Below are positions 19,399 to 29,240 of a DNA stretch of 64,000 bases, in pieces (position 1 is the first letter of the stretch; each line of letters opens with the position of its first letter). The notes under the pieces were generated by a model that ran no database searches, was not told the DNA's origin, and was given only the letters and a program-made list of their open reading frames with translations. This DNA is from Phenylobacterium sp. J426. Lineage in GTDB: Bacteria > Pseudomonadota > Alphaproteobacteria > Caulobacterales > Caulobacteraceae. The stretch covers positions 744,001 to 808,000 of the forward strand of contig NZ_JAJOMY010000001.1 of the NCBI RefSeq assembly GCF_024699945.1, given 5' to 3'. The translations under genes and the position numbers were made by a program.

Positions 19399-21367
19399 CC
19401 AGCCTCCTCTCGGTTCCAACCCTCGGCCGCCCCCCGGGCTGCGCCTTCCGCGCAAGATCGGGCGGAGTCGCTTCCGTGGCAAGCACGTTCCCGGCCTCGG
19501 CCAGCGCAAGGATCTCCTGCCGGTCCGAACCCAGGCGCCGCAGGGCCACCTTGCCTTCGTCGGCTTCACGGCGGCCGACCACGGCGATCACAGGCACCTT
19601 CGCGAGGCTGTGCTCGCGGACCTTGTAGTTGATCTTCTCGTTGCGCAGGTCGAGTTCCACACGCAGGCCTTTCGCCTTGAGCTCCTCGACGGCCTTCCGC
19701 GCATAGTCGTCGGCGTCCGAGGTGATCGTCGCCACTACAACCTGAACGGGCGCCAGCCACAAGGGGAACGCGCCGGCATAGTTTTCGATCAGCACGCCGA
19801 TGAAGCGCTCCAGCGAGCCGCAGATCGCCCGATGCAACATCACGGGGCGCTGCTTTGATCCGTCCTCGGCCACGTACTCGGCGCCCAGACGCTCCGGCAG
19901 CACGTAGTCCAGCTGGATCGTGCCGCACGTCCAGGTGCGGCCGATGGAGTCCTTGAGCACCCAGTCCAGCTTGGGCGCATAGAACGCGCCGTCGCCCTCG
20001 GCGATGATCGGCTCGACGCCGGCCTTTCGGGCGGCCGAGAGCATCTGCGCCTCGGCCTTGTCCCAGAACTCGTCCGAGCCGGCGCGGATTTCGGGCCGCG
20101 TGGCGAGCGCGATGTGATCGCGCTCGAGACCGAAATCCGAATGGATGGAGTTGGCCAGCTCGATAAACCGGGCCGTCTCCTCCTCGATCTGGTCCTCGCG
20201 GCAGAAGATGTGGGCGTCGTCCTGGGTGAACGCCCGCACCCGCATCAGCCCGTGCAGCGAACCTGACGGTTCATAGCGGTGGCACGCCCCGAACTCGGCC
20301 ATGCGCAGCGGCAGGTCGCGGTACGACTTCTGGCCAAACTTGAAGATCTGCACGTGGCCCGGGCAGTTCATCGGCTTCAGGGAAAGCTCCTCGCCCTCCT
20401 CCGTTTCGCACACGAACATGTTCCGCCGGTACTTGTCCCAGTGGCCGGACTTCTCCCAGAACACGCGATCCAGGACCTGCGGCGTGCGCACTTCCCGATA
20501 GCCGGCTTCGTCGAGGCGGCGGCGGACATAGCTTTCCACCGTGCGCCACAGCGTCAGGCCCTTCTCGTGCCAGAACACCATGCCCTTGCCTTCTTCCTGC
20601 ATGTGGAAGAGGTCCATGGCCCGGCCGAGCTTGCGGTGGTCGCGCTTCTCGGCCTCCTCCAGGCGCCGGATGTAAGCCTCGAGGTCGGCTTCCGAGGCCC
20701 ACGCCGTGCCGTAGATACGCTGCAGCTGGGCGTTGCGATGGTCGCCGCGCCAGTAGGCGCCGGCCAGCTTCGTCAGCTTGAAGGCCTTGCCGACATGCTT
20801 CGTCGACGGCAGGTGCGGCCCGCGGCACAGGTCCTTCCACTGGCCCTGGCGATACACCGTGATCTTCTCGCCGGCCGGGATGGCCTCGATGATCTGCGCC
20901 TTGTACTCCTCGCCGATCTCGCGGAAGTGCCTGATCGCCTCGTCGCGGTCCCACTCCTCGCGCTGGATGGGCTCGTCGCGGTCGACGATCTGCTTCATCC
21001 GCTCTTCGATCTTGGCGAGGTCGTCCAGGCTGAACGGCTCGTCACGCGCGAAGTCGTAGTAGAAGCCGTCCTCGATCGCCGGGCCGATGGTGACCTGCGT
21101 CCCGGGGAACAGCTCCTGCACCGCCTCGGCCAGCACGTGGCTTGCGTCGTGGCGGATCGTCTCCAGCGCCTCGGGCGCCTCGCGCGTCAGGATCTTGAAC
21201 GCGCCGCCCTTCTCGAGCTTGCGGTCGAGGTCCAGCAGTTCGCCGTCCACCTCCACCAGGATCGCCTTCTTCTCGAGGCTCTTCGAGATGCCGGCGGCGA
21301 TCTCGCGGCCCGTCACGCCCTCTGCGAATTCACGCTTGGAGCCGTCGGGAAAAACCAGTTCGATCAT
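19395..21367 (-). CDS. thrS: threonyl-tRNA synthetase, frameshift at the extreme C-terminus
   Basis: Class II synthetase: TGS domain (residues 1-60), editing domain with HxxxH in [12 protein letters not shown], catalytic core with zinc ligands Cys in [15 protein letters not shown], His in DDAHIFC and His in [14 protein letters not shown], and anticodon-binding domain ([15 protein letters not shown]). As given, the frame reads past [12 protein letters not shown] into the next gene. Adding one C to the run at 19430-19435 produces [11 protein letters not shown] and a TGA at 19397-19395 that overlaps the downstream ATG, giving 657 residues. The ATG overlaps the yidD stop. Confidence 0.96.
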
Positions 21368-21636
21368 GTCTCACACGTCCAGTTCGCGCCCCGCCCGTCC
21401 TTGGGGCGGCGCGGCGGCGGCGGCGGCGGGTCCCAGCCCGACGCGCCCCAGGGATGACAACGGCACAGCCGGCGCACGGTCAGCCAGGAGCCGCGCACCG
21501 GTCCATGCCCGATCAGCGCCTGCGCCGCATACTCCGAACAGCTCGGGGCGAACCGGCAGTGGCGGCCGATCAGGGGTGAAAGCGTCCACTTGTAGGCGCG
21601 GAGCGCCCCTCTGACGCATCTCTCGTAGAGGTTCAT
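21364..21636 (-). CDS. yidD: membrane protein insertion efficiency factor YidD
   Basis: Small amphipathic membrane-associated protein that helps YidC insert inner-membrane proteins. 90 residues with the family core [33 protein letters not shown], then the conserved [18 protein letters not shown]. Three Cys of the core are present. The C-terminal tail is Pro- and Lys/Arg-rich. In many bacteria yidD lies between rnpA and yidC; here it is coupled to thrS (4-base overlap), about 33 kb from yidC, an arrangement common in alphaproteobacteria. Confidence 0.95.
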   Translation of the reverse strand: MNLYERCVRGALRAYKWTLSPLIGRHCRFAPSCSEYAAQALIGHGPVRGSWLTVRRLCRCHPWGASGWDPPPPPPRRPKDGRGANWTCET

Positions 21637-21707
21637 GCCGGCGGCGGATGCTTTTTGGGTTCGGCCCTGCGTTACGCTGGGGGCCGGAATGGATCAAGCC
21701 GAGAGGA

Positions 21708-22157
21708 TCAAGCCGCGCCGGCGGGGCTAGTTCGTGTGGCGGCCGTGCGGACAGCCTCCACCGCGGCCTCGAACGCCAGCAGCGTGGAGGCGTGGCGGGC
21801 GGGATAGTCCTTCACCGGGGCCAGCATCTGAAGATCCGAAAAGCGTCCATCGGGCGGTGGCCCGCCCGCCTTCAACATAGCACGGAACTGGTCGGCGGCC
21901 ACTTCCAGCTCGGAAAGGCTGGCCCCCATGACGTTCGCGCCCAGCACCGAGGCGGCCGCCTGGCCCAGCGCGCAGGCCTTCACGTCCTGGGCGAAGTCGG
22001 CGACGCGGTCGCCGTCGAGGGCCACGTCCACGACCACGCGGCTGCCGCACAGCTTCGACACCTTCTCGGCCGAGCCGTCGGGCGCAGCAAGCCGTCCGGC
22101 GTGCGGGATTTCCGCCGCCAGCCGCAGCAACTTCGCCGAGTAGAGGTCGTCGATCAT
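21708..22157 (-). CDS. NifU/IscU-like iron-sulfur scaffold protein
   Basis: 149-residue protein of the NifU-N/IscU fold. It begins MIDDLYSAKLLRLAAEIPHAGRL and has two conserved Cys in SKLCGSRVVVDV and VKACALGQAAASVL. The third Cys of standard IscU is not seen in the C-terminal half, as in the shorter alphaproteobacterial subgroup found with yidD, folE and hisI. It may hold or deliver clusters to few targets; function is inference. Start at 22157 is chosen over 22274 because the core begins there. Confidence 0.85.
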   Translation of the reverse strand: MIDDLYSAKLLRLAAEIPHAGRLAAPDGSAEKVSKLCGSRVVVDVALDGDRVADFAQDVKACALGQAAASVLGANVMGASLSELEVAADQFRAMLKAGGPPPDGRFSDLQMLAPVKDYPARHASTLLAFEAAVEAVRTAATRTSPAGAA

Positions 22158-22267
22158 GGCCCGCCTTAGGTCGGCGTCCGAGGGGCCTCTGTCAAATCGC
22201 AAACGCGCCGTCGAACCCGAACCGGCCGTCGCCGTTGTCGCAGGAGCGCAGTCTTCCGGGTTCGTGA

Positions 22268-24285
22268 ATGACAATCAGCCCCGCCGAGGCGTCCGGCCCG
22301 CCGCCGACGGAATCGGCCGAGCGGCCCTGGTGGCGCCGGCGGCGTCTTCAGGTCGCCGGCGGGATCGCGGCCACGCTGGCCCTCGTCTTCCTCTGGCTGA
22401 CCTGGTCGCTGCCGCTCGGGCGCGCCCTGGAGCCGCTCGGCGCACCGACGCTCGTGCTCATCACCGCCGACGGCAAGCCTTTCGCGCGCCGCGGCTCCTA
22501 CAAGGAAGCGCCGGTCGACGCCGCCCGCCTGCCGGCGCACGTGACGAGCGCCTTCATCGCCGTCGAGGACCGGCGCTTCAACCGTCACATGGGCCTCGAT
22601 CTGCGAGCCATCGGGCGAGCGATGGCGGCGAACCTGCGCAGCGGCCAGGTCCGCCAGGGCGGGTCCACCATCACCCAGCAGTTGGCCAAGAACGCCTTCC
22701 TCTCCAACGAACGCAGTTTCCGCCGCAAGGCGCAGGAGGCAGTGATCGCGGTCTATCTGGAGATGCGCCTCAGCAAGGCCGAGATCCTCTCGCGCTATCT
22801 CTCCAGCGTCTATTTTGGCGACGGCGTCTTCGGCCTGCGGGCGGCGGCGCGGCACTATTTCGACAAGGCCCCGGAACAGCTCAGCCTGGGCGAGGCGGCC
22901 ATGCTGGCCGGTATGGTCAAGGCGCCGACGCGGCTGGCCCCCCACCGCCGATTTCGAGGCCGCCCGCAATCGGACGCGCATCGTCCTGGGCGAGATGGTC
23001 GACGCCGGCATGATCACCGAGGCTGAGGCCGGCCGCGCCCTGCGCAGCGTGCGCGTGCAGGAAGGGCGCGCCAGCCTGCCCGTGGGATCCTACTTCGCCG
23101 ACTGGATCTCGCCTCAGGTGAAGCAGGCCTTCAACCGCGCCTATGGCGAGGTGGAGGTCTGGACCACGCTCGACCTCGGCCTTGCAGCGCCAGGCGCAAA
23201 ACTCGGTCCGCCGGGTGATGGCAGGCGCCGGGCCCTACAGCGCCGGTCAGGCGGCGCTCGTCGCCATGCGCACAGACGGCCGCGTCGTGGCGATGGTCGG
23301 CGGCCTCGACTATCGCAAGAGCCAGTTCAACAGGGCGGTCCAGGCCGAGCGGCAGCCCGGCTCCGCCTTCAAGCTGTTCGTCTACCTCGCGGCGCTGCGG
23401 CGCGGGATGACGCCCGACACCACGGTGCTGGACCAGCCGGTGACGATCGGCGGCTGGAGCCCCGAGAACCACGAAGGCCGCTATGCGGGTGGTCCGGTGC
23501 CCCTGCGCGACGCCTTCGCCAGGTCCAGCAATGTCGCCGCCGCGCGGCTGATACAGCAGGTGGGTCCTCGCGCCGTCATCGACGCCGCCCGCGATCTCGG
23601 CATCGAAGGGCCGCTCCCCGAGGACGCCACCCTGGCGCTGGGCACCGGCGAGACGACCCTGCTGAATCTCACCTCGGCCTATGCGAGCGTCGCGGCCGGC
23701 CGCACGGTCAAGCCTCGCGGCATCCTGGCGGACCGGCCGCGCGCCGAAGGTCGGCCCCTGTCGCGGCGCGAGCGCGACGGCCTGCTCGTCCTGCTGCACG
23801 ACGTGGTCCAGCGCGGCACCGGCGCGGCGGCCAACGCCGGCTCGGGCGTGTACGGCAAGACGGGCACCAGCCAGGACTATCGCGACGCCTGGTTCGTGGG
23901 CTTCGCCGGCGACCTCGTGGTGGGCGTCTGGGTCGGCAACGACGACAACCAGCCGATGCGTCGCGTCACCGGCGGCATGCTGCCGGCGCAGATCTTCCGG
24001 GACTTCATCGGCGTCGCCATGCGGCGCGAGGACTTCGCCGCCCCGTCGGACGTCGAGGACGTCCCGCTCCTCGACCTCGAGACCTTCTCCGACGAGGGGC
24101 TCACGTCGCCGCCGGACTTCGGCGGCCTGGGCGATCCGCCGCTGGAGCCGCCTCCAGCCCCCGGCGGCGCGCCGACCCTGGCCCCGCCGCCGCAGATTCG
24201 GCCCGATGAACTGGTGGTCCCGCCGATCGGGCCCGAGCCGGCGCCCGAACCGTCCGACGACGGACCTTTCGAAGGCGCGGCCTGA
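22268..24285 (+). CDS. class A penicillin-binding protein (PBP1A family), two frameshifts
   Basis: Bifunctional peptidoglycan glycosyltransferase and transpeptidase anchored by one N-terminal helix (VAGGIAATLALVFLWLTW). Glycosyltransferase motifs: FIAVEDRRFNRHMGLD with catalytic Glu, RQGGSTITQQLAKN, KAQEAVIAVYLE and SKAEILSRYLSSVYFG. Transpeptidase motifs: SxxK in QPGSAFKLF, SxN in ARSSNVAA, KTG in YGKTGTSQDYRDAWF. Breaks at about 22939 (one C too many; should read APTADFEAARNRT) and at about 23179 (one G too many; should read TTLDLALQRQAQN). Repaired length 671. The tail after about residue 600 is Pro-rich and disordered. Divergent from the NifU-like gene. Confidence 0.92.
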
Positions 24286-24295
24286 AGGCCGGCAG

Positions 24296-24862
24296 CTAGC
24301 CCTTCCTTTCGCTCCAGATCGTCTCAGCCCGGGCCTTCAGCGCCTCGTTCATCGCGCGGAAGCCGTGCCTCACGGGCCTCGACATGCGCCGCCCCAGCGA
24401 CGGCCCCATCAGGCCGCCGAAAATCTCGCCATTGTCGATGATGCAGCTCGCCTCGGCCAGCGACTGGATCTCGATGTAGCGCAGCGTCTTGATCATCCCG
24501 CCCAGAAGGCTGAGCTGCCAGTGGAGCTGTTCGTTGGGGACCCACTCCATCACCCGCGGCCGGATTTCCTGCTGCGCCTGGCCCGGCAGCGCCAGGGTGA
24601 GCGTCAGCGGCTCGCCGATGCGGATGACGCCCGAGGCCGCCGTATAGGTGGGGTTCCAGGCCTCCCAGCTCTCGAGATCGTAGACGACTTCCCAGATCAC
24701 CTCGGCCGGCGCCTGGATCCCGATGCGGTCCTCGACGCGATAGCCGCGCGGGGCTTTCGGCGGCGGGGGCCGACCCTCGGTCTTGAGGCTCATGGTCTTG
24801 GGCCCCATCCCGCCGCCGCGGCCAAAGGGCTGCGACTTCAGTTCGCCTGGCTTGAAGGCCAT
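24296..24862 (-). CDS. SRPBCC (START/Bet v1-like) family protein
   Basis: 189-residue cytosolic protein. After a low-complexity N-terminus comes an SRPBCC fold: IQAPAEVIWEVVYDLESWEAWNP, TLALPGQAQQEIRPRVMEWVPNEQLHWQL, and the final helix RRMSRPVRHGFRAMNEALKARAE. Such proteins bind hydrophobic ligands; ligand unknown. The ATG overlaps the cysS stop (TGATG), so it is translated with cysS. Convergent with the penicillin-binding protein gene. Confidence 0.82.
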   Translation of the reverse strand: MAFKPGELKSQPFGRGGGMGPKTMSLKTEGRPPPPKAPRGYRVEDRIGIQAPAEVIWEVVYDLESWEAWNPTYTAASGVIRIGEPLTLTLALPGQAQQEIRPRVMEWVPNEQLHWQLSLLGGMIKTLRYIEIQSLAEASCIIDNGEIFGGLMGPSLGRRMSRPVRHGFRAMNEALKARAETIWSERKG

Positions 24863-26277
24863 CACGCCTGCTCCTTGACCCGCCAGGTCGCGCCGGACGG
24901 GCCGTCCATCACCTCGACATTCAACGCCGCCAGTTCCGCCCGGATGCGGTCGGCCTCGGGCCAGTTCTTTTCCGCCCGCGCCGTCTGGCGCGCCGCAATC
25001 AGATCCTCGACCTTCGACTTCAGGTCATCGTCGGCGCCTGCCTGGAACCAGGCCTGCGGGGCTTCCGCGAGGAAGCCCATCAAGTTCGCCGAGCCCAGCA
25101 GCCGCGCCCGCGCGCGGGCCGCGGCGGCCTTGTCCTTCTTGGTGATCGCGGCCCGCAGCTCGTCCGAGAGCTGGAACAGCGCCGCCATGGCCGCGGGCGT
25201 GTTCAGGTCGTCGTGCAGCGCGCGCGCCACCTCCGGCGCGATCGCCGGCTCGTCCACCTCGTCGCCGGCTTCGCGCAGGCTGTCGTCCAGCGTCCGGTAC
25301 AGGCGGTCGAGGTTGGTCTTCGCCTGCTCGATCAAGGTGTCGGTCCACTCCAGCGGCTGGCGGTAGTGACCGCTCAGCAGCGCCCAGCGCAGCGCCTCTC
25401 CGGGATAGGTCTTCAGCAGATCGTGGGCCAGGGCCACGTTGCCCAGGCTCTTCGACATCTTCTCGTCGGCCATGTTGAGGAAGCCGTTGTGCATCCAGTA
25501 ACGCGCATACGTCTGGCCGTGTCCGCCCGGATGCGCCGCGCAGACGCCCTGGGCCAGTTCGTTCTCGTGATGCGGGAAGACGAGGTCGATGCCGCCGCCG
25601 TGGATGTCGATCGGCAGCCCCAGGGCCGCCTCGATCATCGCCGAGCACTCGATGTGCCAGCCCGGCCGGCCCGCGCCCCACGGGCTCTCCCATTCCGGCT
25701 CGCCCGGCTTCGACGGCTTCCACAGCACGAAGTCGCGAGGGTCCTGCTTGTAGGGCGCGACGTCCACCCGGGCCCCCGCGATGAGGTCGTCCATCGGCTT
25801 GCCGGAGAGCTGGCCGTATTGCGGGAAGCTCGCCGTCGAGAACAGCACATGGCCCTCGGCGGCATAGGCCGAGCCGTTGTCCACCAAGCGGCCGATCATG
25901 GCGATGATCTCGTCCATCGTCTCGGTGACGCGCGGCTGGAAGGTGGGCCGCAGGGCCCCCAGCGCCCTGGCGTCGGCGTTGTAGGCCTCCAGGTAGCGGT
26001 CGGTGACGGTCGCGATCGGCACGCCCTCTTCGGCGGCCTTCTTGTTGATCTTGTCGTCCACGTCGGTGACGTTGGCGGCATAGACCACGGCGTCTCGGCC
26101 GTAGAGCTCGCGGAGCACCCGGAACAGCAGGTCGAAGACTACGACGGGCCGGAAATTCCCGATGTGGGCGAAGTTGTAGACCGTCGGCCCGCAGACATAC
26201 ATCGTCACCCGCGCGGGATCGGTGGGAGCGAAGGGCCGCTTCTCGCGGGCCATGGTGTCGTAGAGGGCGAGGCTCAT
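24862..26277 (-). CDS. cysS: cysteinyl-tRNA synthetase
   Basis: Class I synthetase, 471 residues, normal length. Zinc ligand Cys in MYVCGPTVYNFAHIGNFRP, which also contains the HIGH motif (HIGN); further zinc ligands in GWHIECSAM and HHENELAQG; KMSKS in MADEKMSKSLGNV. The DALR-type anticodon part ends with WPEADRIRAELAALNVEVMDG. First gene of a two-gene unit with the SRPBCC protein; divergent from folE. Confidence 0.97.
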   Translation of the reverse strand: MSLALYDTMAREKRPFAPTDPARVTMYVCGPTVYNFAHIGNFRPVVVFDLLFRVLRELYGRDAVVYAANVTDVDDKINKKAAEEGVPIATVTDRYLEAYNADARALGALRPTFQPRVTETMDEIIAMIGRLVDNGSAYAAEGHVLFSTASFPQYGQLSGKPMDDLIAGARVDVAPYKQDPRDFVLWKPSKPGEPEWESPWGAGRPGWHIECSAMIEAALGLPIDIHGGGIDLVFPHHENELAQGVCAAHPGGHGQTYARYWMHNGFLNMADEKMSKSLGNVALAHDLLKTYPGEALRWALLSGHYRQPLEWTDTLIEQAKTNLDRLYRTLDDSLREAGDEVDEPAIAPEVARALHDDLNTPAAMAALFQLSDELRAAITKKDKAAAARARARLLGSANLMGFLAEAPQAWFQAGADDDLKSKVEDLIAARQTARAEKNWPEADRIRAELAALNVEVMDGPSGATWRVKEQA

Positions 26278-26457
26278 CAGAGGGTCACTGTCACGCTAAC
26301 GCTGCGGCACGGTTGCCGCTCGGGTGCTCCGACCCATATACAGATCGGCCGGACCTGAAGCCAACGCGCCAGCGGGTCCGTAAGGAGAAGGGTGGCACGC
26401 GTCATTTCCGGGACCTTCGTTCCGGCGCAACTCAGCCCTCAGGAAGATCGCTCTCTC

Positions 26458-27084
26458 ATGGACGCTCCAGCTCGCGACCGGACCCTGATCGGGACCGACG
26501 AGAACCTCGAACCGGTGAAGCGCCCCACGCGGGAAGAGGCCATGGAGGCCGTGCGCACGCTCATCGCCTGGGCCGGCGACGATCCCCGCCGTGAAGGCGT
26601 CATCGATACGCCCAAGCGCGTCGTCGACGCCTATGCCGAATGGTTCGAGGGCTATCAGCTCGATCCGGCGAAGGAGCTGTCGCGCACCTTCGAGGACGTC
26701 CAGGGCTACGACGACATCGTCATGCTCCGCGACATCGAGGTCGAGAGCCACTGCGAGCACCACATGGCGCCGTTCCTCGGCAAGGCCTACGTGGCCTACA
26801 TGCCGACGAACCGCGTGGTCGGCATTTCCAAGCTGGCCAAGGTGGTGGAGATCTTCGCCCGCCGTCTCCAGACCCAGGAGACCATGACCCAGCAGATCGC
26901 CGACGCCATCACCGACAGTCTGCGCCCCGCCGGCGTCGCCGTGCTGATCGACGCGGCCCACCAGTGCATGACCACGCGCGGCGTGCACCACCGCCACGTC
27001 TCGACCATCACCACCCAGTTCACCGGCGTCTTCAAGACCGACCCGACGCTGCGCCAGCGCTTCCTGGACTTCGTGAACCGCTAG
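26458..27084 (+). CDS. folE: GTP cyclohydrolase I
   Basis: Converts GTP to 7,8-dihydroneopterin triphosphate, first step of folate synthesis. 208 residues from the ATG. Zinc ligands: Cys and His in VESHCEHHMAPFLGKAYVAY and Cys in AHQCMTTRGVHHR; the conserved GISKLAKVVEIFARRLQTQE is intact. An in-frame GTG at 26392 has a closer AGGAG and would add 22 residues; I prefer the ATG, which has AGGAAG 11 bases upstream and matches typical family length, but the GTG is a real alternative. Confidence 0.94.
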   Translation: MDAPARDRTLIGTDENLEPVKRPTREEAMEAVRTLIAWAGDDPRREGVIDTPKRVVDAYAEWFEGYQLDPAKELSRTFEDVQGYDDIVMLRDIEVESHCEHHMAPFLGKAYVAYMPTNRVVGISKLAKVVEIFARRLQTQETMTQQIADAITDSLRPAGVAVLIDAAHQCMTTRGVHHRHVSTITTQFTGVFKTDPTLRQRFLDFVNR

Positions 27085-27958
27085 CCGCGCGCCCTGAGGG
27101 CGGGGCCTGGCGCTCCGCTCGTTCAGGGCGGTGCACGAGGCTGACCAGCACGAAGCTCAGCATCACGAGCAGGTACCAGCTGCCCAGCTTGGCCAGGCCT
27201 ACGACGCGCCAGCCCGCCGCCTGATCGGGATAGATCCAGGCGTTGGCGAAGGTGCCGAGGTTCTCGGCGATCCAGATGAACAGCGCCACCAGCAGCGCAC
27301 CGACGATCATCGGCATGCGCCGCACCGCGTGGTCCGGCCTGAAGGTGAAGCGCGTCCGCCAGAAGATCAGCCCGGAAAGCGCGAACAGCCCCCAGCGGAC
27401 GTCTACGATATAGTGGTGGGTGAAGAAGTTGGCGTAGGCGGCCAGCGCCAGCAACCAGGGCGCCCACAGGGGCGGATAGCGCTCGAACCGCACGTCGAAC
27501 AGCCGCCAGATCCGAGCGATATAGCTGCCGATGGCCGCGTACATGAAGCCCGAGTACAGCGGCACGCCGCCCAGTCGCAGCAGGCTGGCCTCAGGATAGA
27601 TCCACGACCCCTGCGCCGTCTTGAACAGCTCCATGGCCGTCCCCACCGCGTGGAAGATCAGGATCACCAGCGCCTCGTCCCAGCGCTCCAGCCGGGTCGC
27701 CAGCATGAACGCCTGGATGGCCAGCGCACCCAACACGAGGAAATCGTACCGTGCCAGCGGCGCCGTCTCCAGCCACCACAGCCGCGTCGCAAGCAGCAGG
27801 ACCAGCATCGCCGCCCCGAACAGGCTGGCCCACGCCTGCTTCAGGCCGAACAGCAGGAACTCGTAGGCCCAGCCGCGCAGCCGCGACCGGGAGGCCCACG
27901 GCCGCGCCGCTGCGTCGAGCGCCGCCACGCCCTGCTTGATCCGATCGTTCAGGCTCAT
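27032..27958 (-). CDS. DUF817 integral membrane protein, probable 3' frameshift
   Basis: Polytopic inner-membrane protein of family DUF817, function unknown. Seven or eight hydrophobic segments are visible, with family motifs WLETAPLARYDFLV, FHAVGTAMELFKTAQGSWIYPE, LYSGFMYAAIGSYIARIWR, FFTHHYIVDVRW and IWIAENLGTFANAWIYPDQ. As given, the frame runs 53 bases into the 3' end of folE on the opposite strand with a Gly/Ser/Arg-rich tail. One more C near 27127 would end the protein right after LVSLVHRP at 27123, so the overlap is probably an artefact. Divergent from hisI. Confidence 0.85.
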   Translation of the reverse strand: MSLNDRIKQGVAALDAAARPWASRSRLRGWAYEFLLFGLKQAWASLFGAAMLVLLLATRLWWLETAPLARYDFLVLGALAIQAFMLATRLERWDEALVILIFHAVGTAMELFKTAQGSWIYPEASLLRLGGVPLYSGFMYAAIGSYIARIWRLFDVRFERYPPLWAPWLLALAAYANFFTHHYIVDVRWGLFALSGLIFWRTRFTFRPDHAVRRMPMIVGALLVALFIWIAENLGTFANAWIYPDQAAGWRVVGLAKLGSWYLLVMLSFVLVSLVHRPERAERQAPPSGRAASGSRSPGSAGAASGRS

Positions 27959-28111
27959 CGGCCTCGACGCTAGAGTGCGTTCCGCAATCGTGGACAGAGG
28001 TTTTGGGGCGGGAACGGGCCCAGACTTTTGAATCTGAAGCACGGCCTGACGATCGGACGACGCCGCCTGTTCGGATCGTTGCTCTGGCGTGACAGGGCGG
28101 CGAGGCGCCAT

Positions 28112-28513
28112 ATGGCGGCGATGACCAACTTCCCCACCGCCTCCGACAAGAAGCTCCTCGAAGAGGGCGCGAAGCTCGCGCCGCGCTTCGACGACAACGG
28201 CCTGATCGCCGCCGTCGCCACCCACGCCGAAACCGGCGAGGTGCTGATGCTGGCCTGGATGAACGCCGAGGCGCTCAACCGCACCATGGAAACGGGCGAG
28301 GCCCACTACTGGAGCCGCTCGCGCCAGGAACTCTGGCACAAGGGTGCGACCTCAGGGCAGGTCCAGGTGCTGGAGGAGATGCGGATCGACTGCGACCAGG
28401 ACGCCGTCTGGTTGAAGGTCTGGCCGCAAGGCGATGGCGGCGCCTGCCACACCGGCCGACCGTCCTGCTTCTACCGGACCATCGAGAACGGCAAACTGGT
28501 CAAGCGGCCGTGA
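28112..28513 (+). CDS. hisI: phosphoribosyl-AMP cyclohydrolase
   Basis: Opens the purine ring of PR-AMP in histidine synthesis (step 3). Single-domain HisI of 133 residues, without the HisE part. Metal ligands: [15 protein letters not shown] and [12 protein letters not shown]; substrate part [26 protein letters not shown] and [15 protein letters not shown] at 28112 follows GGCGAGG; a second ATG at 28121 is possible. The stop overlaps the GTG of the exporter gene. Confidence 0.95.
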   Translation: MAAMTNFPTASDKKLLEEGAKLAPRFDDNGLIAAVATHAETGEVLMLAWMNAEALNRTMETGEAHYWSRSRQELWHKGATSGQVQVLEEMRIDCDQDAVWLKVWPQGDGGACHTGRPSCFYRTIENGKLVKRP

Positions 28514-29137
28514 CCGTCGCACAGGCCCTGCTGGCGTTCTCGCTGGCCGCCGCCCTGCTCACCATAACCCCTGGGCTGGACACCGCGCTCGTCCTGCGCA
28601 CAGCCGCCGTCGAGGGCCCCAGGCGCGCGGCGCTGGCCGGTTTGGGCATCATATCGGGCTGCCTCGTCTGGGGCGCGGCCGTGGCCCTGGGCCTCGGCGC
28701 CCTCTTCGCCGCGTCGCAGCTCGCCTTCACAGTGCTGAAATGGGCCGGAGCCGCCTACCTCGTCTGGCTCGGCCTCAACCTGATGCTGAAGCCGCGGAGC
28801 CGCTTCGACACAGAGGGCGCGCCGCAGGTCGGCGGACACGACTTAGCCTGGATGCGGCGCGGCTTCCTGACCAACCTGCTGAACCCGAAGGTCGGCGTCT
28901 TCTACGTCAGCTTCCTGCCGCAGTTCCTGGCCGAGGGCGTGCCGGCGGCGCCCCTTCATCTTCGGCCTCGCCGCTCTGCACGGCCTGCTGAGCGTCTTCT
29001 GGTTCGCCGCCCTGATCGCCGCCACCCAGCCGCTGGCGGCGGCCCTGCGCCGAGCGATCGTCGTCCGTTGGCTGGACCGTCTGACGGGGGGCGTCTTCCT
29101 CGGCTTCGGCCTGCGCCTGGCCCTGGAACGCCGCTGA
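28510..29137 (+). CDS. LysE/RhtB family amino-acid exporter, one frameshift
   Basis: Inner-membrane exporter of the LysE superfamily, 208 residues after repair. The N-terminal signature is present, [34 protein letters not shown], then [20 protein letters not shown] and [21 protein letters not shown]. At 28951-28954 one C too many breaks the frame; without it the protein continues [20 protein letters not shown] and ends LERR at 29137. Its GTG overlaps the hisI stop. Substrate unknown, threonine or homoserine types are the nearest known. Confidence 0.88.
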
Positions 29138-29161
29138 AAAGAAGCCCCCGCCGCGGGGGGC
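29137..29161 (-). terminator. intrinsic terminator downstream of phoD
   Basis: On the minus strand a GCCCCC/GGGGGC stem (29161-29156 with 29149-29144, six-base loop) is followed by TTCTTTT. It lies about 80 bases beyond the phoD stop. A smaller hairpin, CCCGT-gctttt-ACGGG (29223-29238), lies directly after that stop. Confidence 0.5.
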
Positions 29162-29240
29162 GGCGAGGGCTGCTGAGTGCTGACAATGGCAAGGCTAAAC
29201 GGCCGCGGCCGCTTCCGGCGATCCCGTGCTTTTACGGGCC

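Noticed and set aside
19061..21367. 768-residue fusion of threonyl-tRNA synthetase with a second protein
   Set aside because: The C-terminal part is an out-of-frame reading of the glycosyltransferase gene caused by one lost base.
22268..24285. Penicillin-binding protein as a true pseudogene
   Set aside because: Both breaks are single-base events and all catalytic motifs are intact.
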